Assembly (NCBI GenBank): GCA_018335675.1
Contig: JAGXRQ010000002.1
Location: forward strand, 1-48,149
Direction of reading: 5' to 3'
Length of the DNA: 48,149 nucleotides
Origin: Bacteroidota bacterium
GTDB lineage: Bacteria > Bacteroidota > Bacteroidia > Bacteroidales > UBA7960
Shown one piece after another: positions 40,806 to 48,149 of this stretch; position 1 is the first letter of the stretch; each line of letters opens with the position of its first letter. The position numbers and the translations under genes are program-made. The notes under the pieces are model-generated. The model had not been told where the DNA came from and made no database searches. It was given only the letters and a program-made list of their open reading frames with translations.

Positions 40806-40831
40806 GAGACGCGCCTGGATAGGCGCGTCTC
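40806..40831. repeat. Hairpin GAGACGCGCC preceding block Z copy 1
   Basis: GAGACGCGCC (40806-40815) and GGCGCGTCTC (40822-40831) flank TGGATA. It occupies the same place relative to block Z as the GCGACAGG hairpin does in copy 2 (43077-43098), but with a different stem. Confidence 0.8.
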
Positions 40832-40837
40832 ATATAG

Positions 40838-40877
40838 CAATGCCTGATTATTGGTGGTTTTTCCCAATATTGGGAAG
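40838..40877 (+). repeat. Trailer block Z, copy 1
   Basis: CAATGCCTGATTATTGGTGG followed by a T-run and CCCAATATTGGGAAGG. It is nearly identical to 43107-43147, in the same orientation. Weaker similarity continues for about 25 bases beyond each copy. Confidence 0.85.
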
Positions 40878-41304
40878 GTGGTTTTGGGGTTGGGGTGGAT
40901 GGTGCACCGACATGCAAAACACTATCTGTTTTTATTTTAGAGTTTAAAATAACTAATCGTTGAGAAAGATTTTTATTTTGCCAACTTGATTCAACCCAAA
41001 AAATTATATGGTCATTGTCTAAAAACAAAATGCCAGGCCAGCTAATATTATCATCTTCTGCATAAAAAATGGTATCTCTTATGTTATTGTATGTATTACT
41101 TACTAGAGTTTTTAGTTATATTAAAGGCTTGTTTGAAACAAAATCTGCTAAATCTTGAACATTTTCAAAATCAACATCAGTTATAATATTACATGTTAAA
41201 ATGCTATCAATATCAAAACTCTGAGTAAACTGATCTCTATTATTAACATGGCGGCAACTAGTAAACAGTATCGTTAAAATAATAATTAATTTAAACCTGC
41301 TCAT
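40878..41304 (-). pseudogene. Probable immunity lipoprotein of the Rhs cassette, broken by an in-frame stop
   Basis: The gene starts at ATG 41304, 19 bases after the Rhs stop, with a lipoprotein signal (Cys17 in ILFTSC). The frame hits TAA at 41116-41118 after 62 codons, then continues open in the same frame with plausible coding sequence (LKTLVSNTYNNIRDTIFYAE, WPGILFLDNDHIIFWVE, SQRLVILNSKIKTDSVLHVG) until it runs into trailer block Z. A single base change would restore a protein of about 140 residues. The position directly after the toxin tip and the lipoprotein signal fit an immunity protein against a periplasmic peptidoglycan hydrolase. A sequencing error at the TAA is possible. The family is not one I recognise. 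Confidence 0.65.
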
Positions 41305-41323
41305 ATATTTTCTTTTAAAAAAA

Positions 41324-42415
41324 TTAATCAATTCTTCCAGCTTCATTTAGCTTTTTTATTGCTTCATCCTTTGCCTGTTTTAATTTTAAGTAATCACCAC
41401 CAAATTCATTGAAAAACTTTTCATTCGTTACATTACCGTAATTCTTATTTTCTGGATTAATTTGGGTTCCCTCAATGTCAATAGCATCCACATGTAAATG
41501 TGCAGCTTTTGATCCTGTTCCTGTATTCCCTGTTTTACCCAAAGGTTGTCCTTCTAGCACACTTGAGCCAACTTCTAATTCAGAAGATGTTTCATTTATA
41601 TGCCTAAAGGTAACTTTGTCACCTCCTTCATATTCAACAGTGATGAAATTACCTCCTTTTGGCGTTTCACCTATTTCTATAACGGTTCCGTCACCTAATG
41701 AATAAAATGTTGTGTTCTCGGCAGCTCTATAATCAATCCCTATATGTGGATTAGATGCACCTTCTGGTCTATCAGTACATAAGTATGGAGATGTTCTAAC
41801 AACAGTGTTTTTCAAACCCCATCCACGATCTTTACGATCATTTACATTAATGGCAGTTGTTCCTGAAAGAGGCCACTCTATTCTACCATCAGGGTCAATA
41901 AATCTTATAGGGTTATTAAAACCATACCTGTATGGTGTCCAACTATAGGCATGCTCCGCCAACGGATCAATCACATGCCACCTTCCAATTTCCGCATCAT
42001 AGAACCGTACCCCGTAATCATACCAATCCAAACCAAAATCGCTTTGAAGCTCTTTGCCGTTGTAAAGGTAGCGGTTTGCAGTGGAACCTCCCATAATGCC
42101 TCCGAAGTGGCTTAGGTCGGCTATTGTCATGCCGAAGGGGTAGTAACTTACATCTTGGGTTACTGTATAATCACTTCCTTCATTTGTTGTTAAGGCTATA
42201 CTGGTGTTGCCAAGGTGATCTTTTAAATGAAACTCCAATGTGGATATAGCCATTTTTTCAAGAAAAATTCTGCCGTGCGGGATATTTACCCATGCCAAAG
42301 CATCGCCATTTAGCACAAATTGCCCTGCATATCGGGAGTTTTTCCCAATACGCCCATCTTCAACAAGTTGTTGACTCAACTTTCTGCCTGATGCTGTGTA
42401 GGTGTATTCTATCAT
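41324..42415 (-). CDS. 5'-truncated Rhs repeat core with C-terminal M23 metallopeptidase toxin tip
   Basis: A 363-residue C-terminal Rhs fragment. Residues 1-178 are the Rhs-associated core, with the hallmarks FHLKDHLGNTSIAL, NRYLYNGKELQSDFGLDWYD, YGVRFYDAEIGRWHVIDPLA and the closing FNNPIRFIDPDGR. The variable tip (about 180-363) contains an M23/LytM peptidase: HIGID (His224, Asp228), RHI (His272) and HLHVD (His306, His308), all zinc or catalytic positions intact. The open frame extends 28 codons upstream of the Met with Rhs-like sequence (FLNLPSEIVIIPEDNSS) until a TGA at 42500-42502, so the true gene once began further upstream. There is no signal peptide or promoter, so this is probably a silent or donor cassette. 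Confidence 0.8.
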   Translation of the reverse strand: MIEYTYTASGRKLSQQLVEDGRIGKNSRYAGQFVLNGDALAWVNIPHGRIFLEKMAISTLEFHLKDHLGNTSIALTTNEGSDYTVTQDVSYYPFGMTIADLSHFGGIMGGSTANRYLYNGKELQSDFGLDWYDYGVRFYDAEIGRWHVIDPLAEHAYSWTPYRYGFNNPIRFIDPDGRIEWPLSGTTAINVNDRKDRGWGLKNTVVRTSPYLCTDRPEGASNPHIGIDYRAAENTTFYSLGDGTVIEIGETPKGGNFITVEYEGGDKVTFRHINETSSELEVGSSVLEGQPLGKTGNTGTGSKAAHLHVDAIDIEGTQINPENKNYGNVTNEKFFNEFGGDYLKLKQAKDEAIKKLNEAGRID

Positions 42416-42573
42416 TTGTACTAATCTGGAGCTGCTATTATCTTCAGGAATTATTACAATTTCCGAAGGTAAATTTAAGAATATCTTCTTACTTTTTTGT
42501 CATTGCCACAAAAAAATAAACACAAAACAAAATATTCTTCTTACTTTTTTCTTGAAAAAAAAGAAATAAAAAA

Positions 42574-42661
42574 TCAAGGCAAAACGATATTTTCCCTGTT
42601 CTTTTTTTCTTGATAAAAAAAGAACCAAAAAAATCAAGGCTTCGGATTTTTACCGACTAGC
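42574..42661 (+). repeat. Trailer block X, copy 2
   Basis: Direct repeat of 40176-40263, about 2.4 kb away. It sits immediately 5' (in gene orientation) of the truncated Rhs core. Confidence 0.85.
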
Positions 42662-42917
42662 CTAAGCTCACTTCGCTTGAAAATCTCTCTTACTTTTTGT
42701 CTTAGAAACAAAAAGTAAGCAAAAAGTTCAAGGCAAAACGATTCCTTCCCGCTCTTGAAAAACTCCTGAAATCCAAGGCAAAGCAGGCAAGCCTCTTTGC
42801 CGGATTTCATGTCGTTTTTCAATTCACCCTCCGCCGCCTCCGCGTTTTGCCGGACCTGCGCACTGCACTATACTGGCATGGATGATTTGAAAAACTCAAG
42901 GTCTGTTAATCTTCCAT

Positions 42918-42982
42918 CTTAAAAATCTTACGAATCTTCAATCTTATGAATCTTTTCAATCTGCACAATCCTTACAATCTTT
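42918..42982 (-). repeat. Trailer block Y, copy 2 (9-bp GATT repeats)
   Basis: Minus-strand run of degenerate 9-mers (AGATTGTAA, GGATTGTGC, AGATTGAAA, AGATTCATA, AGATTGAAG and others). Longer by one or two units than copy 1 at 40579-40632. Confidence 0.75.
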
Positions 42983-43031
42983 TAATGTTAAATGGGAGAA
43001 CTCGTTGTTATAAAGCACCAACCCCTTGTAT

Positions 43032-43051
43032 TGGCCGGGCTTGACCGGCCA
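43032..43051. repeat. Hairpin TGGCCGG with loop GCTTGA
   Basis: TGGCCGG (43032-43038) and CCGGCCA (43045-43051) flank GCTTGA. The same loop is used by the different stem at 43077-43098. Confidence 0.8.
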
Positions 43052-43076
43052 TAAAACACCACCGGATGCAACTGAA

Positions 43077-43098
43077 GCGACAGGGCTTGACCTGTCGC
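43077..43098. repeat. Hairpin GCGACAGG with loop GCTTGA
   Basis: GCGACAGG (43077-43084) and CCTGTCGC (43091-43098) flank GCTTGA, just before block Z copy 2. The stem is unrelated in sequence to the neighbour at 43032-43051, the loop is identical. Confidence 0.8.
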
Positions 43099-43106
43099 CA
43101 TTGTTC

Positions 43107-43147
43107 CAATGCCTGATTATTGGTGGTTTTTTCCAATATTGGGAAGG
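43107..43147 (+). repeat. Trailer block Z, copy 2
   Basis: Direct repeat of 40838-40877. With X and Y it shows that the composite trailer is present on both sides of the Rhs/immunity pair. Confidence 0.85.
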
Positions 43148-43472
43148 GAAATTTTGGTTTATGGGTGGAAGGTTTAGCGAAAATTCCAAAAGATTTCTGA
43201 AAATTAAGTAAAATATGCACTAAAAAGAGTAAAATGCTATATTCGTCTGTTATGTTCCATATTCGCAATATATACTTGTAACACCTTGATAATCTTCATG
43301 TAGATAAGGAATCTCACTCCGCCAAATTTAAAAAACAAAAACTGTCAAACTATTTAAAGAATATCTTATCACCCTAACTGTAACACCACTTGTAACACAT
43401 TATATAAGATTTATAAAATTGATAAGATGTATTTTATTATTTTTGCCCACATAATATTAAAACTTATTAAAA

Positions 43473-44318
43473 ATGGCAGATATAGCTAAACTAAATAATA
43501 TTGCAACACAAGTAAGACGTGATATTTTAAGAATGATACATGCTGTTCAATCAGGTCATCCGGGCGCAGCTCTTGGTTGTGCAGATTTTATTACAGCAAT
43601 GTATTTTGAAATATTAAAACATAATCCAAAAAGTTTCAGCATGGATGGAAATGGTGAGGATATTTTCTTTCTATCAAATGGTCATTTATCAGCAGTATGG
43701 TATAGTGTTCTCGCAAGAAGTGGATATTTTGATGTTAAAGAACTGTCTACATTCAGAAAAATTAACTCAAGACTACAAGGTCATCCTGCAACAGAAGAAG
43801 GACTTGAGGGCATTAGAATAGCCAGTGGCTCGCTTGGTCAAGGATTAAGTGTTGCTTGCGGAGCTGCATTAACGAAAAAGCTAAATAAAGATAATAATCT
43901 GGTTTATTGTTTAATGGGTGATGGAGAAATACAGGAAGGTCAAATTTGGGAAGCCGCTATGTTTGCAGCAGGAAGAAAAATTGATAACCTGATTGGAATT
44001 ATTGATTATAACGGACAGCAAATAGATGGTCCTGTAGATGAAGTAATGCCTCTGCTTGACCTTAGGGCAAAATGGGAAGCCTTTGGTTGGTTAGTATTAG
44101 AAATGGACGGCAATAAAATGGAGAGCATATTGGAAACTATGCCAAAAGCTAAATCTCTATGCGGAAACAACAAACCTGTCGTTATTCTGATGAAAACAGA
44201 AATGGGTTATGGTGTTGACTTTATGATGGGAACTCACAAATGGCATGGCTCACCGCCAAATGATGAGCAATTAGCAAAAGCAATGTCTAATTTCGCAGAA
44301 ACACTAGGCGACTATTAA
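43473..44318 (+). CDS. Transketolase N-terminal half (TPP-binding subunit)
   Basis: A 281-residue protein equal to the thiamine-diphosphate-binding half of transketolase: SGHPGAALGCADFI, FLSNGHLSAVWY, GSLGQGLSVACGAAL and the TPP motif GDGEIQEGQIWEAAMFA with the later IIDYNGQQIDGP. Transketolase moves two-carbon units in the pentose phosphate pathway. In Bacteroidota, split transketolases usually have the C-terminal half as the next gene. Here the next gene is a VWA protein and no C-terminal half is in the window, so the partner must be elsewhere or lost. Its upstream region is AT-rich, with a one-mismatch TAnnTTTG near 43438-43445. Confidence 0.92.
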   Translation: MADIAKLNNIATQVRRDILRMIHAVQSGHPGAALGCADFITAMYFEILKHNPKSFSMDGNGEDIFFLSNGHLSAVWYSVLARSGYFDVKELSTFRKINSRLQGHPATEEGLEGIRIASGSLGQGLSVACGAALTKKLNKDNNLVYCLMGDGEIQEGQIWEAAMFAAGRKIDNLIGIIDYNGQQIDGPVDEVMPLLDLRAKWEAFGWLVLEMDGNKMESILETMPKAKSLCGNNKPVVILMKTEMGYGVDFMMGTHKWHGSPPNDEQLAKAMSNFAETLGDY

Positions 44319-44384
44319 TTTTTCTAAGTAACCAGAATATTATTATATCGTATACGTTATTGATTAAACCATAATACCTGAAAA

Positions 44385-45770
44385 TTGAGGAAAGTAATAC
44401 ATAATGCTTTGTTTATTCTGTTGTTGTTTTTTGGGACTTTTACCCTTAGCGGACAAAAACCTCAGGAACCTGAACAACAACCTCCATTAACAAGAATTTT
44501 ATTTGTATTTGATGCTTCTCAGAGTATGTTTGCAAGATGGCAAAGCGATATGAGAATAACTATTGCCAGAAATTTGCTATCTGAGTTATTAGATAGTCTT
44601 GAAAATGTAAAGAATATTGAGTTAGCCTTAAGAGTTTACGGACATCAGAAAAAGTTTCCTCCTCAAGACTGTGATGATACAAAACTGGAAGTGCCTTTTG
44701 CCCCTAATAATGCTGCTAAAATAAGACACAGGCTTAAAACAATTACCCCAAGAGGTACTACACCCATTGCTATGTCGTTGGAAGCATCGAGGCATGATTT
44801 TCCACCTTGCAAGGATTGTCGTAATATTATTGTTTTAATGACTGATGGTATTGAAGAATGCGGAGGTGATCCATGCGTTGTTTCAAGGGCTCTTCAGAAA
44901 GATGGAATAGTATTAAAGCCATTTGTTATAGGAATAGGACGAGATTTTCGCTCAGACTTTGATTGTGTTGGACAATACTTTGATGCAACAAGTGAACATG
45001 AATTCAGAGAAAGTTTAAAGGTTGTTATTTCTCAGGCACTTGACAATACAACGGGTCAGGTAAATTTGCTCGACATTAATCGAAAACCGACAGAAACCAA
45101 CGTACCGATTACATTCTACGATAATCTAAGTGGCAAGATTCTTAAAAATGTTGTTCATACGTTAAACGTAAGGGGAAATCCAGACACTCTTTATTATTTC
45201 GACCCTTTGATAACTTACGATATGGCAGTCCACACTATCCCTCCGGTAAAAGTAGAAAAGATAAAAGTTACACCAGGAAAACACAATATTATCGCGGCTG
45301 ATGTTCCGCAGGGAAGCTTAAGCCTTTCAGTCGGAGGTCGTACACCCATGAATTATTCTGTAATTGTAAGGCAATCAGGCAAAATGGAGACTTTAACTGT
45401 TCAAAAATTCAATGAAACAGTAAAGTATTTAATTGGAAACTATGATATTGAAATACTTTCTATGCCTCGTATTATTGTCAAAAATGTTGAGATAAAACAA
45501 AGCCATAATACAAAAGTTGAAATACCAGGTCCGGGTATTGCTGTAATAAGACTACCTTCTCCCGGATTCGGAAAGTTATTTGAGGAAAAAGGTAATGAAT
45601 TAATTGAAGTATATAATCTTAGAGATGGAGTTCTTAACGAAACGTTATATCTACAACCAGGCAGATATAGAGTTGTATTCAGATCAAGAGCCTCAACAAG
45701 TACTGTATTTTCGTTGGAAAGGAGTTTTTCTATAGACTCAGGCAGTACTACAACTGTTACGTTCAATTAA
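44385..45770 (+). CDS. Secreted von Willebrand factor A domain protein
   Basis: A 461-residue protein with a signal peptide (residues 1-24, ending TLSGQ). The VWA domain spans about 35-220: the MIDAS motif is FVFDASQSMFARW, with Thr in TPRGTTPIAMSL and Asp in VLMTDGIEECGGDPC completing the metal site. Cys pairs (CDD, CKDC, CGGDPC) may form disulfides. The remaining 240 residues are beta-rich repeats (for example KVEKIKVTPGKHNIIAADVP) that resemble carboxypeptidase-regulatory-like modules. The start is TTG at 44385, the only one that gives a complete signal. It may mediate adhesion or protein assembly in the envelope. 35 bases separate it from the TonB-dependent receptor. Confidence 0.87.
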   Translation: MRKVIHNALFILLLFFGTFTLSGQKPQEPEQQPPLTRILFVFDASQSMFARWQSDMRITIARNLLSELLDSLENVKNIELALRVYGHQKKFPPQDCDDTKLEVPFAPNNAAKIRHRLKTITPRGTTPIAMSLEASRHDFPPCKDCRNIIVLMTDGIEECGGDPCVVSRALQKDGIVLKPFVIGIGRDFRSDFDCVGQYFDATSEHEFRESLKVVISQALDNTTGQVNLLDINRKPTETNVPITFYDNLSGKILKNVVHTLNVRGNPDTLYYFDPLITYDMAVHTIPPVKVEKIKVTPGKHNIIAADVPQGSLSLSVGGRTPMNYSVIVRQSGKMETLTVQKFNETVKYLIGNYDIEILSMPRIIVKNVEIKQSHNTKVEIPGPGIAVIRLPSPGFGKLFEEKGNELIEVYNLRDGVLNETLYLQPGRYRVVFRSRASTSTVFSLERSFSIDSGSTTTVTFN

Positions 45771-45805
45771 AGGTTATCAGAATCGACCCTAATTAAAACT
45801 TTACT

Positions 45806-47854
45806 ATGTCTGTATATAATAATTCAAATCCACAAAAATTCTTTTTCAAGCATTGGACAAGAAAGAGTTATTCAATATTCAACAGTCTTTCCAAAACAAT
45901 ACATATTGGAGTTCTTTTATATACTTTTTCAATACTATGCCAACCCTTAGTTGCTCAAGACAGCATCCAGAATAAAGAAATTACAGATGAAATAAAAGAA
46001 GAAGAATTGGATGAGGTTGTAATTAGTGCATCAAAAGCACCAGTTTTGCAATCAGAACTTATGAGAGTTGTACAGGTTATTACTCGCAAAGAAATTGAAC
46101 ATTCGCCCGCTCAGAACATTGCAGACATTTTAGAATATGCCAGAGGTATTGATATTAGGAACAGAGGTGGATTTGGGGTTCAGGCAGATGTATCCATAAG
46201 AGGTGGAACATTTGACCAGACATTGCTTCTTCTAAACGGTGTAAACATATCTGACCCACAAACCGGCCATCATAATTTAAATCTTGCAATAGACATTAGC
46301 TGCATCGAAAGAATTGAAATCTTACAAGGATCCGGGGCGAGAATATTTGGTCCAAATGCATTTAACGGAGCTATTAATATAATTACAATAACTCCGCAAG
46401 GTAACTTTATAAATGCGGATTTGTCGGGAGGGCATTATGGTTATTATTCTGCAGCATTATCTAGTGGATTTAGCATTGCAACTACCTCACATTTCCTATC
46501 AGTTTCAGGAAAAGCATCGGATGGATTTGTAGAAAATACAGATTTCAAAAACAACAATGTATATTACAGAACAAAAATACCTTTATTAGAGGGCAGCGTT
46601 GACTTACAAGCAGGCTATAACGAAAAAGCTTTCGGTGCAAATTCGTTTTATTCTCCGAGATTCCCAAATCAATTCGAAGAAACCCAAACTCTATTTGCAT
46701 CTATGAAGTGGATTCCACAGGGAAAAATAAACTTGAAGCCAATTGTTTATTTCAGAAGACATTATGATAGATTTGAACTATTTCGCAGTAATGCACCGGC
46801 ATGGTATAATAACCATAACCATCATTTAAGCAATGTTTATGGAGCATCATTAACATACATGCATACAGCAAAAATAGGGATAACAATCATAGGCCTAGAT
46901 TACAGATTTGAGGATATTTATTCTAATGTTTTAGGTTATGAAACAAACAAGCCTAAGCAAGTAAAAGGCTATGATGCATTATATTCCAAATATTACAGTC
47001 GACAAGGGATAAGCCTAATGGCAGAGCAAAACTTATATTTGGGCAATTATTCCATTTCAGGGGGGCTACTTACATATTATAATAGCAGTTTAGAAAAACT
47101 GAGTTTTTTCCCGGGTTTAGACTTAGGCTACAATATCAATGAGAAACAACGCATATTTGCATCAATTTCCAAAACGCTAAGATTACCTACATTTACAGAT
47201 TTATTTTATACAGGACCAACCAACATCAGTAATCCAGACCTTGCACCCGAGGAAGCAATATCACTGGAGGCCGGAATAAAAAACAATCATAAATTTATTA
47301 GCATAGAGATAAGCGGATATAGGCGTTGGGGTAAAAACATGATTGATTGGGTAAAGTATGAAGGAGATGAAAAGTGGCAAAGCATGAATCACACCAAAGT
47401 TGATTTATCAGGTTTTGAGGTTTACTTTAATAAGCCTTTAAAACTATTCTCAAATAGAGAATTTACAACTATGAGCTTAAGTTATGCTTTTGTATATGCC
47501 GACAAGAACAGTAATCAGATGGTTTCAAATTACGTTTTAGATTACTTGAAACACAAGTTAGATATTTCATTAACAATTCCAATATTTTCTAGCGGAGGCA
47601 TAAGTTATAAGACAAGCTATCAACATAGATCAGGTTCGTACATGCATTACGAGAATGGAGTTAGTACAAATATTACTGAATTTGAACCTTTTTGGCTAGC
47701 AGATATTAAGGCATTTTATAAAATAAAGCAGTTTAAAATATACACTGAGGTATCAAATCTTTTTAATGTCGAAATCATAGACATTGCCAATGTTCCACAA
47801 CCGGGAAGATGGGTGAAAATAGGCATTACATATTCATATCCAACCAAATTATAA
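45806..47854 (+). CDS. TonB-dependent outer-membrane receptor
   Basis: A 682-residue receptor. The signal peptide follows a basic extension and ends near residue 50 (QPLVAQDS). A TonB-box-like ELDEVVISASKAP at about 68-80 precedes the plug domain, with NIADILEYARGIDIRNRGGFG, VQADVSIRGGTFDQTLLLLNG and ERIEILQGSGARIFGPNAFNGAINI. The barrel follows with alternating aromatic strands and the 'TLRLPTFTDLFYTGP' segment typical of vitamin B12 or siderophore receptors, ending GRWVKIGITYSY. The substrate is not determined; no cobalamin riboswitch lies in the 35-base gap upstream. Probably co-transcribed with the VWA gene. Confidence 0.9.
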   Translation: MSVYNNSNPQKFFFKHWTRKSYSIFNSLSKTIHIGVLLYTFSILCQPLVAQDSIQNKEITDEIKEEELDEVVISASKAPVLQSELMRVVQVITRKEIEHSPAQNIADILEYARGIDIRNRGGFGVQADVSIRGGTFDQTLLLLNGVNISDPQTGHHNLNLAIDISCIERIEILQGSGARIFGPNAFNGAINIITITPQGNFINADLSGGHYGYYSAALSSGFSIATTSHFLSVSGKASDGFVENTDFKNNNVYYRTKIPLLEGSVDLQAGYNEKAFGANSFYSPRFPNQFEETQTLFASMKWIPQGKINLKPIVYFRRHYDRFELFRSNAPAWYNNHNHHLSNVYGASLTYMHTAKIGITIIGLDYRFEDIYSNVLGYETNKPKQVKGYDALYSKYYSRQGISLMAEQNLYLGNYSISGGLLTYYNSSLEKLSFFPGLDLGYNINEKQRIFASISKTLRLPTFTDLFYTGPTNISNPDLAPEEAISLEAGIKNNHKFISIEISGYRRWGKNMIDWVKYEGDEKWQSMNHTKVDLSGFEVYFNKPLKLFSNREFTTMSLSYAFVYADKNSNQMVSNYVLDYLKHKLDISLTIPIFSSGGISYKTSYQHRSGSYMHYENGVSTNITEFEPFWLADIKAFYKIKQFKIYTEVSNLFNVEIIDIANVPQPGRWVKIGITYSYPTKL

Positions 47855-47860
47855 ATATTT

Positions 47861-47893
47861 GTTTAAATCAGTAAAACACTGATATTTTAAACA
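47861..47893. other. Weak hairpin after the TonB receptor gene
   Basis: ATCAGT and ACTGAT flank AAAAC, extended by GTTTAA and TTAAAC with internal mismatches. It could be a terminator but lacks a solid T-run. Confidence 0.35.
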
Positions 47894-48064
47894 CATCTTA
47901 AATCTACATTTGTCGCTGCGTTTTGATTATTAAGCAACAAAACTACTTCAATAGTCCCAATCAAGGAAAATTAATTTTCACTACTGAACGACTAAAAAAA
48001 ATAGGGGTTAATCCCCGAAGGTTTCACCCCATGTTGTAAGTTTGCTTTGCGAACAACAAACAAC

Positions 48065-48149
48065 ATGAGCAAAAATACGGAAATAAAATTTGTCGGACAG
48101 CCGATTTTCAAACAAGTAATAAGTCTTATTGATGCGATTGGTATCAAAA
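48065..48149 (+). mobile_element. Start of a probable IS transposase gene (truncated by the window edge)
   Basis: The ATG at 48065 opens a frame to the edge that reads MSKNTEIKFVGQPIFKQVIS and on. In Bacteroidota, transposases of IS4-like type commonly begin with a short 'M-x-K-x-T-x-F-x-G-Q-P-x-F-x-Q-L-x-x-x-I' sequence, which this matches well. Upstream, AATAGGGGTTAATCCCC at 47999-48015 and the TTGTAAGTTTGC tract may belong to the left end, but the inverted repeat cannot be confirmed without the right end. Only 28 codons are visible. Confidence 0.55.

Larger units (their letters stand above)
42416..43472. other. Non-coding, repeat-rich region between the Rhs fragment and transketolase
   Basis: About 1 kb without a convincing gene. 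It holds trailer blocks X, Y and Z (copy 2), a near-duplicate of AATATCTTCTTACTTTTTT at about 42480 and 42530, an inverted repeat CTTACTTTTTGT/AAACAAAAAGTAAG at about 42689-42719 with another partial X-like phrase (TTCAAGGCAAAACGAT), and hairpins at 43032-43051 and 43077-43098. The last 60 bases before the transketolase ATG run in loose 9-base register (AAGATTTAT, AAAATTGAT, AAGATGTAT). Several minus-strand frames here of 60-90 codons read through repeats and are not genes. Confidence 0.7.

Noticed and set aside
40561-41028. A 155-codon minus-strand gene
   Set aside because: Its first 45 residues are the tail of the interrupted immunity gene in the same frame; the remainder is a translation of blocks Z and Y.
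41116-41118. Recoding of TAA as a sense codon in the immunity-like gene
   Set aside because: Every other gene in the window uses TAA as stop; a simple nonsense mutation is far more likely.
42634-43268. Several 60-90 codon frames as genes
   Set aside because: They lie over blocks X, Y, Z and the hairpins. PSQYW-KPPIIRH appears in translations of both Z copies, showing a repeat and not a conserved protein.
45771-45805. Cobalamin riboswitch ahead of the TonB-dependent receptor
   Set aside because: Only 35 bases separate it from the upstream gene; no B12-box is present.
29-48149. tRNA or rRNA genes
   Set aside because: I looked through the gaps for TPsiC-arm words and rRNA-like stretches and saw none; a covariance search would be decisive.

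Overview
The window is about 48 kb of low-GC bacterial chromosome, most likely from a member of the Bacteroidota and probably class Bacteroidia. The evidence is a set of phylum-typical traits: promoter elements of the TAnnTTTG type, almost no Shine-Dalgarno sequences, many lipoproteins with a Cys signal, a subtilisin with a type IX secretion (T9SS) sorting tail, a GldI-like FKBP lipoprotein next to an NrnA-type phosphoesterase and ndk, a transketolase encoded as half-proteins, RibBA, a TonB-dependent receptor and a C-terminally extended ribosomal protein S16. I see no rRNA, tRNA, CRISPR array or prophage. The species cannot be named from this sequence alone.

Layout. 1-8764 is a plus-strand block: a lipoprotein tail, ribD, a DMT permease, an IMPACT/YigZ protein, a 5'-nucleotidase split into two genes in swapped order, dnaA, a low-molecular-weight phosphatase, a PLP-dependent dehydratase and an RsmI-like methylase. 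8761-13335 (minus) is lgt, three FKBP lipoproteins with three, two and one FKBP domains, and an NrnA-type phosphoesterase. ndk and an HTH regulator follow, then a 0.9-kb gene-poor tract rich in dyad motifs. 15290-22331 (minus) is a tightly packed block: two glycosyltransferases, a HAD phosphatase, a YwqK repeat protein, mnmA, a lipoprotein and the T9SS subtilisin. 22494-28888 holds a MATE pump facing ribBA, two more glycosyltransferases and an LptF/LptG permease. 29117-36231 holds an alpha/beta hydrolase, mutL, small membrane proteins and lipoproteins, and rpsP-rimM-trmN6-like. 36490-40058 holds a eukaryote-type glycogen branching enzyme, an SRPBCC protein and ychF.

40059-43472 is the accessory part of the window. 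A 5'-truncated Rhs C-terminal cassette ends in an intact-looking M23 metallopeptidase domain. It is followed by a probable cognate immunity lipoprotein broken by one in-frame TAA. The pair is bounded by two copies, in direct orientation, of a composite trailer made of three repeat blocks (called X, Y and Z here) plus strong hairpins. I read this as an orphan or displaced polymorphic-toxin tip whose trailers could act as recombination arms. Beyond it lie the N-terminal half of transketolase without its usual partner, a secreted VWA protein, a TonB-dependent receptor and, at the right edge, the start of what looks like an IS transposase.

A second window-wide signal is a set of intergenic, degenerate tandem repeats of period 7-9 bp. 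Several begin on or just after the stop codon of a gene (dnaA, glgB, the SRPBCC gene and the DUF6580-like gene).
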